Shown: one piece after another, positions 51,379-60,041 of the stretch
Layout of the letters: each line of letters begins with the position of its first letter
Numbering within the stretch: position 1 is the first letter of the stretch
DNA from: Shinella zoogloeoides
GTDB lineage: Bacteria > Pseudomonadota > Alphaproteobacteria > Rhizobiales > Rhizobiaceae
DNA length: 64,000 nucleotides
Direction of reading: 5' to 3'
NCBI RefSeq assembly: GCF_022682305.1
Contig: NZ_CP093528.1
Span: 819,501-883,500 of the forward strand
Position numbers and translations under genes: made by a program
Notes under the pieces: model-generated
Told to the model about the DNA's origin: nothing
The model's input: the letters and a program-made list of their open reading frames with translations, nothing else
The model's database searches: none

Positions 51379-52506
51379 TCAGCCGGGCAGGTTGCGCCGG
51401 GCCTTTCGTTTTGCCGGGCGCAGTTCATCGGCGATCGTCATGCCGATGATGGAGAGGGGAAGGGCGAGCATCGCGCCGGCTGCGCCCCACATCCAGGTCC
51501 AGAAGATGATGGCGGTGAAGATGAGGAAGGCGTTGACCTCCAGCCGCTTGCCCATCACCGCCGGCATGACGAGGTTTTCCATCGCGAGATGCACGAGGAA
51601 GAAGGCGAGCGCGGGCAGAAGACCCATCGCCAGCGTCTCGTGCGTCAGGAGACCGGCGGCGGCGAGCGCTATGGTCATCAGCGTCACGCCGAGGAACGGC
51701 ACGAAGCTGGACAGGAAGGCGAAAAGCCCCCAGAGCGCGGGCATGGCCAGCCCTCCGCCCCAGGCGATGAGGGTGGCGGCAAGGCCCAGTCCGCCATAGA
51801 CCAGCGCGGCGGTGGCGAAATAGTAGCCGAGCGCGCTGTCGATGGCGTTCATGATGCGGATGGCCGCCAGCCGTTGGCCGCGGCGGGGAAAGGCCATGAT
51901 GAGCATCTGGCGCAGCTTCAGCCGCGCGGACAGGAAGAGCACGAGCGCGGCGAAGAAGATCATGGCCTGCAGCAGCGCCGGGGTGAGGCTTGCCGAAAGG
52001 ATGCCGAGGATGCTGCCGGTGTTCTCCAGCACCTTCTCCACCGACATCTGCCCCGTCTCAAAGGTCTGCGCATGGAGGTTCAGCCAGCCGAAGCGGGAGA
52101 AGAGCGGGGTTATCCGGTCATAGGCGCCGCGCACGAGGTCCGGCGCGTTTGCGGCGAGTTGGGCGATCGGGTCGGCCAGCAGGCCGGCGATGAAGAACAG
52201 GCCGGTGCCGAAGAGGCCGGCCAGCAGCAGGGCCGTCGGCAGGGGAGGAATGCCGAGCGCATTCAGCTTCTCCGCCGCCACGCCGAGGATGAGGCCGGTG
52301 ACGACGGCGAGGGAAAGCGGAATGAGGATCGGCGCCATCAGGTAGACGACGCCCATGGCCATGATCGAGAAGATGCCGATGGCCGCCCAGGCGGCGGCGA
52401 TGTCCAGTCCGGAGCGGCGCGGCATCTCCCGCGAAGGGTCGTCCGTCGGGGCGGGACCGGCCTGCAGGAGGCGGCGTTCGGCGGGCTTTCCGGATACATC
52501 GTGCAT
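51379..52506 (-). CDS. AI-2E family transporter (second copy)
   Basis: A 375-residue membrane protein with an N-terminal charged tail, then roughly eight helices. The family segments are PILIPLSLAVVTGLILG, the C-terminal FAFLSSFVPFLGVTLMTIALAAAGLL and LVMPAVMGKRLEVNAFLIFTAIIFWTWMWG. It is diverged from the first copy at 12805. Substrate unknown. The start at 52506 (MHDVSGKPAERR) follows TGGGGAAG; an upstream in-frame ATG at 52602 would add 32 residues without support. Confidence 0.87.
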   Translation of the reverse strand: MHDVSGKPAERRLLQAGPAPTDDPSREMPRRSGLDIAAAWAAIGIFSIMAMGVVYLMAPILIPLSLAVVTGLILGVAAEKLNALGIPPLPTALLLAGLFGTGLFFIAGLLADPIAQLAANAPDLVRGAYDRITPLFSRFGWLNLHAQTFETGQMSVEKVLENTGSILGILSASLTPALLQAMIFFAALVLFLSARLKLRQMLIMAFPRRGQRLAAIRIMNAIDSALGYYFATAALVYGGLGLAATLIAWGGGLAMPALWGLFAFLSSFVPFLGVTLMTIALAAAGLLTHETLAMGLLPALAFFLVHLAMENLVMPAVMGKRLEVNAFLIFTAIIFWTWMWGAAGAMLALPLSIIGMTIADELRPAKRKARRNLPG

Positions 52507-52618
52507 GGTGCTTCCCCAGATTTCGCGCCGGAAACGCGCCGGGTGGCGGTAAGTTCCCGAAAGCAGGCATGAAACCTTGAGTCGCTTGCGACTTGTCGTC
52601 AAATCGACATAGTGCGCG

Positions 52619-52634
52619 TTAACCCGGTATTAAC
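52619..52634 (+). promoter_or_regulatory. CtrA box upstream of the DUF930 gene
   Basis: TTAACCCGGTATTAAC matches the CtrA consensus TTAA-N7-TTAAC exactly and lies 37 bp before the start codon. This suggests cell-cycle-dependent transcription of the next gene. Confidence 0.6.
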
Positions 52635-52671
52635 AGGGTCGGAATCGATGGCAGGAAGAGGAGGCAGAACG

Positions 52672-53082
52672 ATGGATCGGCAAGGGACCGCGCGCCGTAT
52701 CGCGCTGTTCGCGCTGGCACTTGCGCCGTTTTGCGCATCGCCCGCCCTGGCGCTCGACGCGCGCATTCGCGGACAACTGGAAAAGCTGACGCCGGAAGAG
52801 CGGCTGGAGCAGCGTTGCGACATGGAGGCCATGGACCGCATCGGCGGCGGCAAGGGCGGCTTCCGCCCGGACAAGGTGATCGCCTATGCGTTCGGTGATC
52901 CCAAGCTGGACGGCACGACCTTCAAGACGAAGGGCGCCGTCTTCCGCAGCAAGGGCGAGTGGTATCGCCTGTCCTATAAATGCGAGGCGAGCGAAGACCG
53001 GCTGGAGGTCAACGGCTTCAAGTACAGGATCGGCGAGCAGGTGCCGCATGAGGAGTGGGCGGCGCATTATCTCTACGACTGA
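52672..53082 (+). CDS. DUF930 secreted protein
   Basis: A 136-residue exported protein with a signal peptide (RRIALFALALAPFCASPALA) and a DUF930 domain. Conserved features are IRGQLEKLTPEERLEQRCDMEAMDRIGGG and FRPDKVIAYAFG, with two cysteines (QRCDM, YKCEAS) that may form a disulfide. Function unknown; the family is common in Rhizobiales. The ATG at 52672 follows GAGGAGG. A perfect CtrA-type box lies just upstream, so a cell-envelope or cell-cycle role is possible. Confidence 0.85.
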   Translation: MDRQGTARRIALFALALAPFCASPALALDARIRGQLEKLTPEERLEQRCDMEAMDRIGGGKGGFRPDKVIAYAFGDPKLDGTTFKTKGAVFRSKGEWYRLSYKCEASEDRLEVNGFKYRIGEQVPHEEWAAHYLYD

Positions 53083-53117
53083 GGTCGCGAGCGACGGGAG
53101 AGGGGCCGCAACCGGGC

Positions 53118-54071
53118 TCAGGCCGTAAGCTTCAGCCCGATGCCCCACGGATCAACCAGCGAGACCGTGTCGCCCGCGCGCGTCGTGGCGATCGACAGTT
53201 CGTCGAGCTTCTTCACGGCCGCATCCAGCTTTGCCCTGTCGTTGAAGCGGATCGTGTAGTCCGCAAGGCCGCTCATGCCGCCCTGCCGTTTCGGCTGTCC
53301 GCGCGAGTTCCAGACATTGGCCGCGACATGGTGATGGTACTTGCCGGTGGCGAAGAAGCTCGCGCCCGGATAGCGCGCCATGATGTCGAGGCCGAGCACG
53401 TCGTGGAAGAAGGCGTCGGCCTCGGGGATGTCGGAAACCTGCAGATGGATATGGCCGATGGCCGTGCCGTTTTCCTGGCCGTTCCAGCCGTCCTTCGGCG
53501 CTTCGTCGTAGAGTGCCTGCAGGTCGAGCCGGTGCGTCGCCATCTTCACCGTGCCATCGGGCACATAGGTCCATTCGGCGCGGTCGCGGTCCCGGTAGAT
53601 CTCGATGCCGTTGCCTTCCGGGTCGTCGAGGTAGATCGCCTCGCTGACGAGATGGTCCGAGGCGCCGGTAAGGGGTACGTTGTTGTGCGCGGCGTGGGCG
53701 AGCCACCGGCCGAGTTCCCTGCGGTTCGGCACGAGGAACGCAGTGTGGAAGAGGCCGGGCGCGTTGCGCGGCGCGCGGGCGGCATTGCCGCCGGTCGTCA
53801 GGGTCAGGAGCGGCCGGCCGGCAACGCCGAGCGTCTCGCCGGAGGCCGCCTTTTCCAGCACCGAGAGGCCCATCGCCTGCTGGTAGAAGGCCGACACCAT
53901 CGGCAGGTCGATCACGGTCAGATGCGAGTGGTCGACGAAGGCCGGCATGTCGACGGCATGGGTGGCGGTGCTGGTCATGGGGGCGGTCTCCGCGCGAATG
54001 GGGCCGGCCTTGCCGGCGGCGATGCCCGCGGCGGCTGCGCCGAGGAATGTCCGTCTGTCGAGGTCCGTCAT
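53118..54071 (-). CDS. Tat-exported VOC-family (catechol 2,3-dioxygenase-like) protein
   Basis: A 317-residue protein with a Tat signal (DRRTFLGAAAAGIAAGKAGPIRA) and two vicinal-oxygen-chelate modules, LTVIDLPMVSAFYQQAMGLSVLE and HLQVSDIPEADAFFHDVLGL, with HHHVAANVWNS supplying metal-binding histidines. Catechol 2,3-dioxygenase of the CatE type and glyoxalase-like enzymes share this fold. Secretion by Tat is unusual for such enzymes. The ATG at 54071 (MTDLDRRTFLG) follows AGGGAT; the longer frame to 54176 is not supported. Confidence 0.87.
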   Translation of the reverse strand: MTDLDRRTFLGAAAAGIAAGKAGPIRAETAPMTSTATHAVDMPAFVDHSHLTVIDLPMVSAFYQQAMGLSVLEKAASGETLGVAGRPLLTLTTGGNAARAPRNAPGLFHTAFLVPNRRELGRWLAHAAHNNVPLTGASDHLVSEAIYLDDPEGNGIEIYRDRDRAEWTYVPDGTVKMATHRLDLQALYDEAPKDGWNGQENGTAIGHIHLQVSDIPEADAFFHDVLGLDIMARYPGASFFATGKYHHHVAANVWNSRGQPKRQGGMSGLADYTIRFNDRAKLDAAVKKLDELSIATTRAGDTVSLVDPWGIGLKLTA

Positions 54072-54087
54072 GGTATGATCCCTGTTC

Positions 54088-54107
54088 CGGTTCCCTTCGG
54101 GGAACCG
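54088..54107. promoter_or_regulatory. Perfect hairpin in the 5' region of the VOC gene
   Basis: CGGTTCCC / GGGAACCG with a TTCG loop on the plus strand (CGAA in the VOC mRNA), 16 bp upstream of the VOC start. It could limit access to the ribosome site. Confidence 0.35.
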
Positions 54108-54164
54108 TTCTGTCGCAGGGAATATGATGCAACCGGATCGTTCAAGAAAGGCGGCGTTTCGGTG

Positions 54165-54188
54165 ATTGACTGTCAATGCAGCATTGAC
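54165..54188. promoter_or_regulatory. Interleaved palindromes between VOC and DksA-like genes
   Basis: ATTGAC-T-GTCAAT (54165-54177) and GTCAATGC-A-GCATTGAC (54172-54188) are both perfect and share the central arm. The layout suits a dimeric repressor with two alternative or cooperative sites. Confidence 0.5.
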
Positions 54189-54205
54189 GATCCGGCGGCG
54201 GGAAC

Positions 54206-54219
54206 TTGATTCCGATCAA
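54206..54219 (+). promoter_or_regulatory. FNR/FixK-type box
   Basis: TTGATTCCGATCAA matches the FNR/FixK consensus TTGAT-N4-ATCAA perfectly. It lies 60 bp upstream of the GTG start of the DksA-like gene, suitable for activation under low oxygen. Confidence 0.7.
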
Positions 54220-54279
54220 TGCCGTTACAGGCCGGGAGTGCGAATTTCGCTGCATGTCGAAACGAAGGAGACCCGTATC

Positions 54280-54603
54280 GTGACGGACGTGGCGCATTAC
54301 AAGGACATTCTTCTCACCCGCAAGCGCGAGCTTTACGGCCGGCTTCACAAGATCGAGAAGGATCTCGACACGCTGAAGAGCGGCGATAGCGGCGAGCGCG
54401 CCGTGGAGCGCGAGAACGACGAGGTGCTGGAGGAATTCGGCGTGACGGGCCTCAAGGAGCTGGAAGCCATCGACGCGGCGCTCGACCGCATCGCCGCCGG
54501 CACCTTCGGGACCTGCGCCAAGTGCGGCGAGCCGATCTCGCCCGCCCGCCTTGCCGCCGTGCCGCACGCGGCCCTTTGCGAAGAGTGCATCGCGCGGCAA
54601 TAG
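54280..54603 (+). CDS. TraR/DksA family zinc-finger protein
   Basis: A 107-residue protein with a coiled N-terminal helix pair (YKDILLTRKRELYGRLHKIEKDLDTL) and a C-terminal C4 zinc finger (CAKCGEPISPARLAAVPHAALCEEC). Such DksA-like proteins bind the RNA polymerase secondary channel and alter promoter output; the short form is typical of TraR and alphaproteobacterial paralogues. The GTG at 54280 is chosen because AAGGAG precedes it at nine bases. A perfect FNR/FixK box lies upstream. Hemolysin III follows 105 bp later. Confidence 0.88.
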   Translation: MTDVAHYKDILLTRKRELYGRLHKIEKDLDTLKSGDSGERAVERENDEVLEEFGVTGLKELEAIDAALDRIAAGTFGTCAKCGEPISPARLAAVPHAALCEECIARQ

Positions 54604-54708
54604 TGTCTCACGCGGCAAAGATTCGTGATGGCCGCGCATCGCGCAACCCCTTGCCTCCACAGCGCAAACGCGCGACGATGATGCTGCAGTCATCGCGGGT
54701 GGACGAGC

Positions 54709-55365
54709 GTGGAAATCAAGGGCGTCAAGTGGAACTACGACCGGTATGAGGTCATCGCCGACGGCATCGTGCATGGTGTCGGCGTGGTCTTCGCGCTGGT
54801 CGGCGTCACCGCGCTCATCTTCTACGCCACGGTCTTCGCGACGAGCGGGCAACTGGCGGCGGCCTGGGTCTACGGCACGGGTCTCGTGCTCGCGCTGGCG
54901 ATTTCCTTCGCCTACAATATCTGGCCCGTCTCGATGGTGAAGTGGCACCTGCGCCGCTTCGACCATTCGGCGATCTTCGTGCTGATCGCCGCCACCTACA
55001 CGCCCTTCCTGCAGCGCGGCATCGAGGACCCGTTCCTCGCCGGCATGCTGGTCTTCATCTGGACGATGGCGGCCGGCGGCATCGCGCTGAAGTTCCTTTT
55101 CCCCGGCCGCTACGACAGGCTGGCGATCCTCATCTATCTCGCCATGGGCTGGGTCGGCGTCTTCGCCGCCGGGCCGCTGCTGGCGCATCTTTCGGTCACC
55201 ACGCTCACGCTGATCGTGGTCGGCGGCGTGCTCTACTCGGTCGGCGTCATCTTCCATGTCTGGGAGGCGCTGCGCTTCCAGAACGCCATCTGGCACGGCT
55301 TCGTGGTGGCGGCGGCGGCCGTGCACTACTCGGCCGTCGTCTCAAGCGTCGTCTCGGGCGTCTAG
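54709..55365 (+). CDS. Hemolysin III family membrane protein (PAQR-type)
   Basis: A 218-residue protein with seven hydrophobic helices of the Hly-III/YqfA/PAQR family. Conserved residues include DGIVHGVGVVFALVG, RRFDHSAIFVLIAATYTPF (Asp and His) and the late HGFVVAAAAVHYSAV histidines, thought to bind metal. Bacterial functions are poorly known; membrane energetics and hemolysis have been proposed. The start is GTG at 54709, as no in-frame ATG fits. It may be cotranscribed with the DksA-like gene. Confidence 0.87.
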   Translation: MEIKGVKWNYDRYEVIADGIVHGVGVVFALVGVTALIFYATVFATSGQLAAAWVYGTGLVLALAISFAYNIWPVSMVKWHLRRFDHSAIFVLIAATYTPFLQRGIEDPFLAGMLVFIWTMAAGGIALKFLFPGRYDRLAILIYLAMGWVGVFAAGPLLAHLSVTTLTLIVVGGVLYSVGVIFHVWEALRFQNAIWHGFVVAAAAVHYSAVVSSVVSGV

Positions 55366-55369
55366 ACGA

Positions 55370-55870
55370 TTATTGCGCCGCGGGCGCGGCGTCCTGCGCG
55401 CGCGTGCAGCCGCTCGCCGGCCGCAGCGACTTCACCAGCCTGCCGATGAAGGGCGCCATCTCCTTCTTCATCGACTTCGGATATTCCAGCACGAAGGAGG
55501 CGGCGGCATCGTCGCAGAGCGCGATGATCCGGTGATAGAGGATGGAGCCGGCCAGCGTGCCGGAAAGGCTCGCCCAGCCTGCCTCCTCCCGGTTGTAGCC
55601 GATATCCCAGCCCTCCCGGAGATAGGCCATGCGCCGGGTGGCCACCTCGTCCTCGAAGAGGCCGCCGTCAAGGAGGTTCCCCCAGACTAGGAGCCGCGCC
55701 TCGCCCTTCGCATAGGTCCGCCCGTCGCCACTGTCGGCTTCCTGCATCAGCGTGAAGCCCGGCGGAATCTCCACCGCAAAGCCCATGCGGGCGTTGACAT
55801 AGGTCTCGGGAGATTGGGCGAAAGCGGCGGCGGGCAGGAGCAGCAGGAGGATCAGCAGAAAGCGGTGCAC
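55370..55870 (-). CDS. Exported hypothetical protein
   Basis: A 166-residue protein with a strong signal peptide (MHRFLLILLLLLPAAAFAQSPE). The mature part begins ETYVNARMGFAVEIPPGFTLMQEADSGDGRTY, a form seen in periplasmic proteins of unknown role in rhizobia. Two cysteines are present (ALCDD, SGCTRAQ). I recognise no named family. It is convergent with the hemolysin III gene, with 4 bp between stops. Confidence 0.7.
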   Translation of the reverse strand: MHRFLLILLLLLPAAAFAQSPETYVNARMGFAVEIPPGFTLMQEADSGDGRTYAKGEARLLVWGNLLDGGLFEDEVATRRMAYLREGWDIGYNREEAGWASLSGTLAGSILYHRIIALCDDAAASFVLEYPKSMKKEMAPFIGRLVKSLRPASGCTRAQDAAPAAQ

Positions 55871-55985
55871 GGAAAATTCTCTTCGATGGCGTTTTGCGGA
55901 TAACGGGCGGTGCCGGGCGTTTCATCGCGGGCTGGACAGCTTTCCCGCTCCTCCTGTATGCCATGGGGCAGAACCGGGGGGAACC

Positions 55986-56489
55986 ATGGACATCACGATA
56001 CGCGACGCCACGGAGGCCGACCTGCCCGGCGTCATGGACATCTACAACGATGCCGTCGCCCATACCACCGCGATCTGGAACGAGGCGGTGGTCGATCTCG
56101 ACAACCGCAAGGCATGGTTCGCTGCCCGCCGTGAGCGCGGTTTTCCCGTCCTCGTGGCGGTGCGCGGCAGGCAGGTGATCGGCTATGCCTCCTATGGCGA
56201 CTGGCGCGCCTTCGACGGCTACCGCCACACGGTCGAGCATTCCGTCTATGTGCACAAGGACGCGCGCGGCACCGGCACGGGCAAGCGTCTTCTGAAGGCG
56301 CTGATCGACCGGGCGGGCTTCAACGGCGTCCATGTCATGATCGCCGGCATCGAGGCGGAAAACACCGCGTCGATCCGGCTGCACGAAACGCTCGGCTTCC
56401 GCGTCGTCGGCCGGTTCAGCGAGGTCGGCATCAAGTTCGGCCGCTGGCTGGACCTGACCTGCATGGAGCTGAAGGTCCCGAAGCGGTGA
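55986..56489 (+). CDS. Phosphinothricin/methionine sulfone-type N-acetyltransferase
   Basis: A 167-residue GNAT enzyme of the Pat/Bar/MddA branch. Motifs are IRDATEADLPGVMDIYNDAVAHTTAIWNE, YGDWRAFDGYRHTVEHSVYV and the acetyl-CoA loop DARGTGTGKRLLKALIDRA, ending AGIEAENTASIRLHETLGFR. Relatives acetylate phosphinothricin or methionine sulfoximine/sulfone. Its stop codon abuts the convergent msrB stop, which is suggestive given the methionine-oxidation theme but may be chance. Confidence 0.88.
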   Translation: MDITIRDATEADLPGVMDIYNDAVAHTTAIWNEAVVDLDNRKAWFAARRERGFPVLVAVRGRQVIGYASYGDWRAFDGYRHTVEHSVYVHKDARGTGTGKRLLKALIDRAGFNGVHVMIAGIEAENTASIRLHETLGFRVVGRFSEVGIKFGRWLDLTCMELKVPKR

Positions 56490-56897
56490 TCAGTCCTCGT
56501 CGAAGCTGAGCGCCACGCCGTTCATGCAATAGCGCAGGCCCGTCGGCGGCGGGCCGTCGGGGAAGACATGGCCGAGATGGGCGTCGCAATCCGCGCAGCG
56601 GATTTCCGTGCGCGTCATGCCGTAGGAATGGTCGGAATGGTCCGTCACCGCGCCCGGCTCGATCGGCTGGTAGAAGCTCGGCCAGCCGGTGCCGGAATTG
56701 TATTTCGCCTCGGAACGGTAGAGCGGCCTGTCGCAGCAGATGCAGCGATAGGTGCCCTTCTTGGACAGGTCGAAATCGGGGCTGGAAAAGGCCCGCTCCG
56801 TGCCGTGTTCGCGCGTGATGCGGAACTGCTCCGGCGTCAGAACCTGCCGCCATTCTTCCTTCGTTTTGTTGACCTTCAGCATCGTCGTCTCACCCAT
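56490..56897 (-). CDS. msrB: Peptide-methionine (R)-S-oxide reductase
   Basis: A 135-residue enzyme that reduces methionine-R-sulfoxide in proteins. Zinc is held by Cys52/Cys55 (RCICC) and Cys101/Cys104 (CADC), and the catalytic cysteine is Cys124 in [11 protein letters not shown]. The [11 protein letters not shown] and LGHVFPDGP segments are diagnostic. The start is the ATG at 56897. Stop codons of msrB and the PAT gene are directly adjacent on opposite strands, leaving no room for a separate terminator. Confidence 0.95.
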   Translation of the reverse strand: MGETTMLKVNKTKEEWRQVLTPEQFRITREHGTERAFSSPDFDLSKKGTYRCICCDRPLYRSEAKYNSGTGWPSFYQPIEPGAVTDHSDHSYGMTRTEIRCADCDAHLGHVFPDGPPPTGLRYCMNGVALSFDED

Positions 56898-56983
56898 CGC
56901 GTTCTTCCGTTGCGCTATAGATAGGACGGGGATTGCGGCAAGACAATCGGCACCGCTTCTTGTAAAAGGCGGCGCTTCCTTCT

Positions 56984-56999
56984 ATCCTCCATGGAGGAT
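56984..56999. promoter_or_regulatory. 16-bp palindrome upstream of vapB
   Basis: ATCCTCCATGGAGGAT is a perfect palindrome ending 15 bp before the antitoxin start codon. It also contains an alternative ATG. Antitoxins of VapB type bind such sites to repress their own operon. Confidence 0.6.
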
Positions 57000-57014
57000 G
57001 TAATGGAGGAAAAC

Positions 57015-57266
57015 ATGCCTTTGAACATCAAGGACGAGAAGGCATATGCCCTTGCGCGCGAGCTGGCTGAAACGACCGGCGAAAGCCTCACTCGGGCCGT
57101 AAAAATATCCATCGAGGAGCGCCTTGTCCGGGTGCGGCAGGCGCATGTGCCGAGGCTCGCCGACCAGCTCGACCGCATCGCCCTCGACTGCGCGAGCCTG
57201 CCGGTGCACGATCCCCGTAGCGCCGATGAAATCCTGGGCTATGACGAGAGCGGCCTGCCGCGATGA
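57015..57266 (+). CDS. vapB: VapB-family antitoxin (PSK/Rv0623 type)
   Basis: An 83-residue antitoxin. The N-terminal half (PLNIKDEKAYALARELAETTGESLTRAVKISIEERL) is the PSK-type DNA-binding and dimer domain; the C-terminal tail (DPRSADEILGYDESGLPR) is the toxin-neutralising arm. Start is the third of three in-frame ATGs (57015), as GGAGG lies before it; the others at 56991 and 57003 would be weaker. It overlaps vapC by four bases (ATGA). Confidence 0.88.
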   Translation: MPLNIKDEKAYALARELAETTGESLTRAVKISIEERLVRVRQAHVPRLADQLDRIALDCASLPVHDPRSADEILGYDESGLPR

Positions 57267-57658
57267 TCGTTCTTGATACGTCGGCGCTTGTCGCCATCCT
57301 GACGGACGAGCCGGAGCGGCGTGTCTTCAATGAGGCCATCGCGCGGGCGGCCGGACGTGTCATGAGTGCCGCGAGCCTGCTCGAGACGAAGATGGTGCTA
57401 TTTGCCCGCTATGGCGGTTCGGGTGTCAATGCGCTCGATGCCTTTCTGCTGCGCGCCGATATCCGCATAGAGCCGGTCACGGCAGCACAGGCCGAGATCG
57501 CCTTCGATGCCTTCCGGCACTTCGGCCGCGGCACCGGCCATGCAGCGCACCTGAACTATGGCGACTGTTTTTCCTATGCATTAGCGCGTGAAAACGCCGC
57601 GCCTTTGCTGTTCAAGGGTGGCGATTTCGCACGAACCGACATAGAAACAGCGCTCTGA
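57263..57658 (+). CDS. vapC: VapC-family PIN-domain ribonuclease toxin
   Basis: A 131-residue PIN-domain nuclease. Acidic metal-binding residues are Asp5 (VLDTSAL), Glu41 (SLLETKMV), Asp101 (NYGDCFSYALA) and Asp121 (LLFKGGDFA). VapC toxins cleave RNA, often initiator tRNA or 23S rRNA. It is coupled to vapB by a four-base overlap. The mnh operon starts only 46 bp after its stop with no terminator visible, so read-through from the vapBC promoter is possible. Confidence 0.9.
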   Translation: MIVLDTSALVAILTDEPERRVFNEAIARAAGRVMSAASLLETKMVLFARYGGSGVNALDAFLLRADIRIEPVTAAQAEIAFDAFRHFGRGTGHAAHLNYGDCFSYALARENAAPLLFKGGDFARTDIETAL

Positions 57659-57704
57659 CATTTCGAAGCCAACGACGGGCGAAGCCCGCAGACGGGGAGA
57701 GGGG

Positions 57705-60041
57705 ATGACACCGGACACGATGGGCCTGACCTTTCTCGCCTTCTGTCTGCCGTTTCTCGGCGCGCTCGTCGCGCCCGTCCTCACGCGGCTCCTCGGCCAT
57801 CGCGCCGCCTGGCCGCTGGCGCTCGTGCCCTTCGCCGTCTTCCTCCATTTCCTCGGCTTTAATGCGCAGATCGCACAGGGCGGCGTCGTCACCGGCGGCT
57901 ATGCCTGGGTGCCGTCCTACAATGTCAGCTTCTCCTGGCTGATCGACGGCCTGTCGCTCGCCTTCCTGCTCCTGATCTCCGGCATCGGCACGTTGATCGT
58001 GCTCTATGCCGGCGGCTACCTGAAGGGGCATCCGCATCAGGGGCGGTTCTTCTCCTTCATCCTGATGTTCATGGGCTCGATGCTCGGTCTCGTCGCCTCC
58101 GACAGTTTTCTGATGCTCTTCGTCTTCTGGGAGCTGACCTCGATCACCTCCTTCCTGCTGATCGGCTTCGACCATGCGCGCGAAGCCTCGCGCCGGGCGG
58201 CGCTGCAGGCGCTGGTGGTGACGGGCGGGGGCGGGTTGTTCCTGCTCGCCGGGCTGCTCTTGCTGTGGGACGTCACCGACGTTACGCAGCTCTCGCTCCT
58301 GATGTCCCTGGGCGAGGAGGTGCGGGCAAGCCCCTTCTACCTGCCGCTGCTCTTCCTCGTCCTCGGCGGCGCCTTCACCAAGTCGGCGCAGTTCCCGTTC
58401 CATTTCTGGCTGCCGAACGCCATGGAAGCGCCGACGCCGGTATCCGCCTATCTCCATTCGGCGACCATGGTGAAGGCCGGCGTCTATCTCCTGATGCGGC
58501 TCAACCCGGTGATGGGCGGCACGCCGGCCTGGGAAACGATCCTGCCTGCATTCGGCGGCCTGACGCTGCTGTTCGGCGCGGTGCTCGCCGTCCGCCAGAC
58601 CGATCTTAAGCTGATGCTCGCCTATACGACCGTCGCCTCGCTCGGGCTTCTGGTGATGCTGACCGGCTTCGGCTCGCAGCATGCGGTCGCGGCGGCGGCG
58701 CTCTATCTCGTCGCTCATTCGCTCTTCAAGGGCGCGCTCTTCATGGTCGCCGGCCTCATCGACCACGAGGCGGGAACGCGCGACATCACAAGGCTCGGCG
58801 GTCTTCGCCGCGCCATGCCCGTTACCTTCCTCGCCGCCCTGCTCGCGGCGCTCTCCATGGCGGGCCTGCCGCCCTTCTTCGGCTTCCTCGCCAAGGAGGA
58901 GGTCTATGCGGCGCTCGCCGGCGGCAGCCTGCGCGCCATCGCCTTCACGCTCGCCGCCATTATCGGCAACGGCCTGATGTTCGCCGTCGCCTTCGCCGTC
59001 GCGCTGAAACCCTTCCTCGGGGCGAAGGTCGAGACCCCGAGGCACGCGCATGAGGGGCCGGTGCTGCTGTGGATCGGGCCGATGCTGCTGGCGGCAAAGG
59101 GGCTGGTCATCGGCCTGTTCTCTGCGACCGCGCATGCGCTGCTGACCTCGCCGCTCGCTTCCGCCATTGCCGGCAAGCCCGAGACCGTCACCATTTCCGC
59201 CGTGCCCCATGCCGGCCCGGCGCTCGTCCTTTCGGCCGTCACCGTCGCCTTCGGTATTCTCGCTTATGTCTTCCTCGACAAAATCCGCGCGGCGGCGGGC
59301 CGGCTGGTCGAGGATATCGGCTGGGGACCGGACAGGGGTTTCGACCAGGCAATGGCCGGGCTGGTGCGCGGCGCAACGTCCATCAGCCGCCTGACGCAGC
59401 CGGGCCACATGGAATTCTACATGACGGCGACCTTTGCGGTGATCGCGCTGGCGCTGCTGACGCCGCCCGCCGTCTACGGCGAGTGGCCGCGCCTGCCGGT
59501 CTGGCCGGCCGGTATGCCTTTCCATGAGACGGCGGTTATGGTGCTCGCCGTCATCGGCATCGGCGCGGTGCTGACGGCGAACACGCGTCTGACGGCCATC
59601 GTCGCGCTCGGCATCCAGGGGTTCTGCGTTGCGCTGCTCTTCCTGCTTTTCGGCGCGCCGGACCTCGCCTTCACCCAGTTCATGATCGAGACGCTGTCGG
59701 TCGTCATCCTGGCGCTCGTCATGACGCGTCTGAAGCTGACGCCGCGCGATCATCGCCCCCTGCGGGAAAAGATACCGGATGTCACCATCGCCATCGCCTG
59801 CGGCCTCGGCTTCTCGCTCTATCTGCTGAAGGTCACGCAGGGCCGCTTCGACACGGCGCTCACGGATTTCTTCAACCTCTATTCGAAGACGATCGCCCAC
59901 GGCGCCAATGTGGTGAATGTCATCATCGTCGATTTCCGCGGCACGGATACGCTGGGCGAGATCGCCGTCGTCATGGTGACGGGGCTGGCGATCCTGTCGA
60001 TCGTCCGCATCCGCAAGGGCGGCGAGAGGGGGCAGCCATGA
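57705..60041 (+). CDS. mnhA: Na+(K+)/H+ antiporter subunit A (MnhA/MrpA/PhaA)
   Basis: A 778-residue inner-membrane protein related to NuoL. The core contains [34 protein letters not shown], with the conserved Glu and Lys that carry protons, and [15 protein letters not shown]. The C-terminal part (after residue about 600) is a DUF4040/MbhE-like domain. It is the first gene of a seven-gene operon that exports Na+ or K+ using proton entry, important for alkaline tolerance and, in rhizobia, pH adaptation in nodules. Start at 57705 follows GGGGAGAGGGG. Confidence 0.94.
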   Translation: MTPDTMGLTFLAFCLPFLGALVAPVLTRLLGHRAAWPLALVPFAVFLHFLGFNAQIAQGGVVTGGYAWVPSYNVSFSWLIDGLSLAFLLLISGIGTLIVLYAGGYLKGHPHQGRFFSFILMFMGSMLGLVASDSFLMLFVFWELTSITSFLLIGFDHAREASRRAALQALVVTGGGGLFLLAGLLLLWDVTDVTQLSLLMSLGEEVRASPFYLPLLFLVLGGAFTKSAQFPFHFWLPNAMEAPTPVSAYLHSATMVKAGVYLLMRLNPVMGGTPAWETILPAFGGLTLLFGAVLAVRQTDLKLMLAYTTVASLGLLVMLTGFGSQHAVAAAALYLVAHSLFKGALFMVAGLIDHEAGTRDITRLGGLRRAMPVTFLAALLAALSMAGLPPFFGFLAKEEVYAALAGGSLRAIAFTLAAIIGNGLMFAVAFAVALKPFLGAKVETPRHAHEGPVLLWIGPMLLAAKGLVIGLFSATAHALLTSPLASAIAGKPETVTISAVPHAGPALVLSAVTVAFGILAYVFLDKIRAAAGRLVEDIGWGPDRGFDQAMAGLVRGATSISRLTQPGHMEFYMTATFAVIALALLTPPAVYGEWPRLPVWPAGMPFHETAVMVLAVIGIGAVLTANTRLTAIVALGIQGFCVALLFLLFGAPDLAFTQFMIETLSVVILALVMTRLKLTPRDHRPLREKIPDVTIAIACGLGFSLYLLKVTQGRFDTALTDFFNLYSKTIAHGANVVNVIIVDFRGTDTLGEIAVVMVTGLAILSIVRIRKGGERGQP

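Noticed and set aside
57612..59900. A 762-codon minus-strand frame opposite mnhA, rich in Glu, Gln, Asp and Arg
   Set aside because: It looks like a soluble charged protein only because the membrane-protein codons read backwards give charged residues. No domain or start signal.
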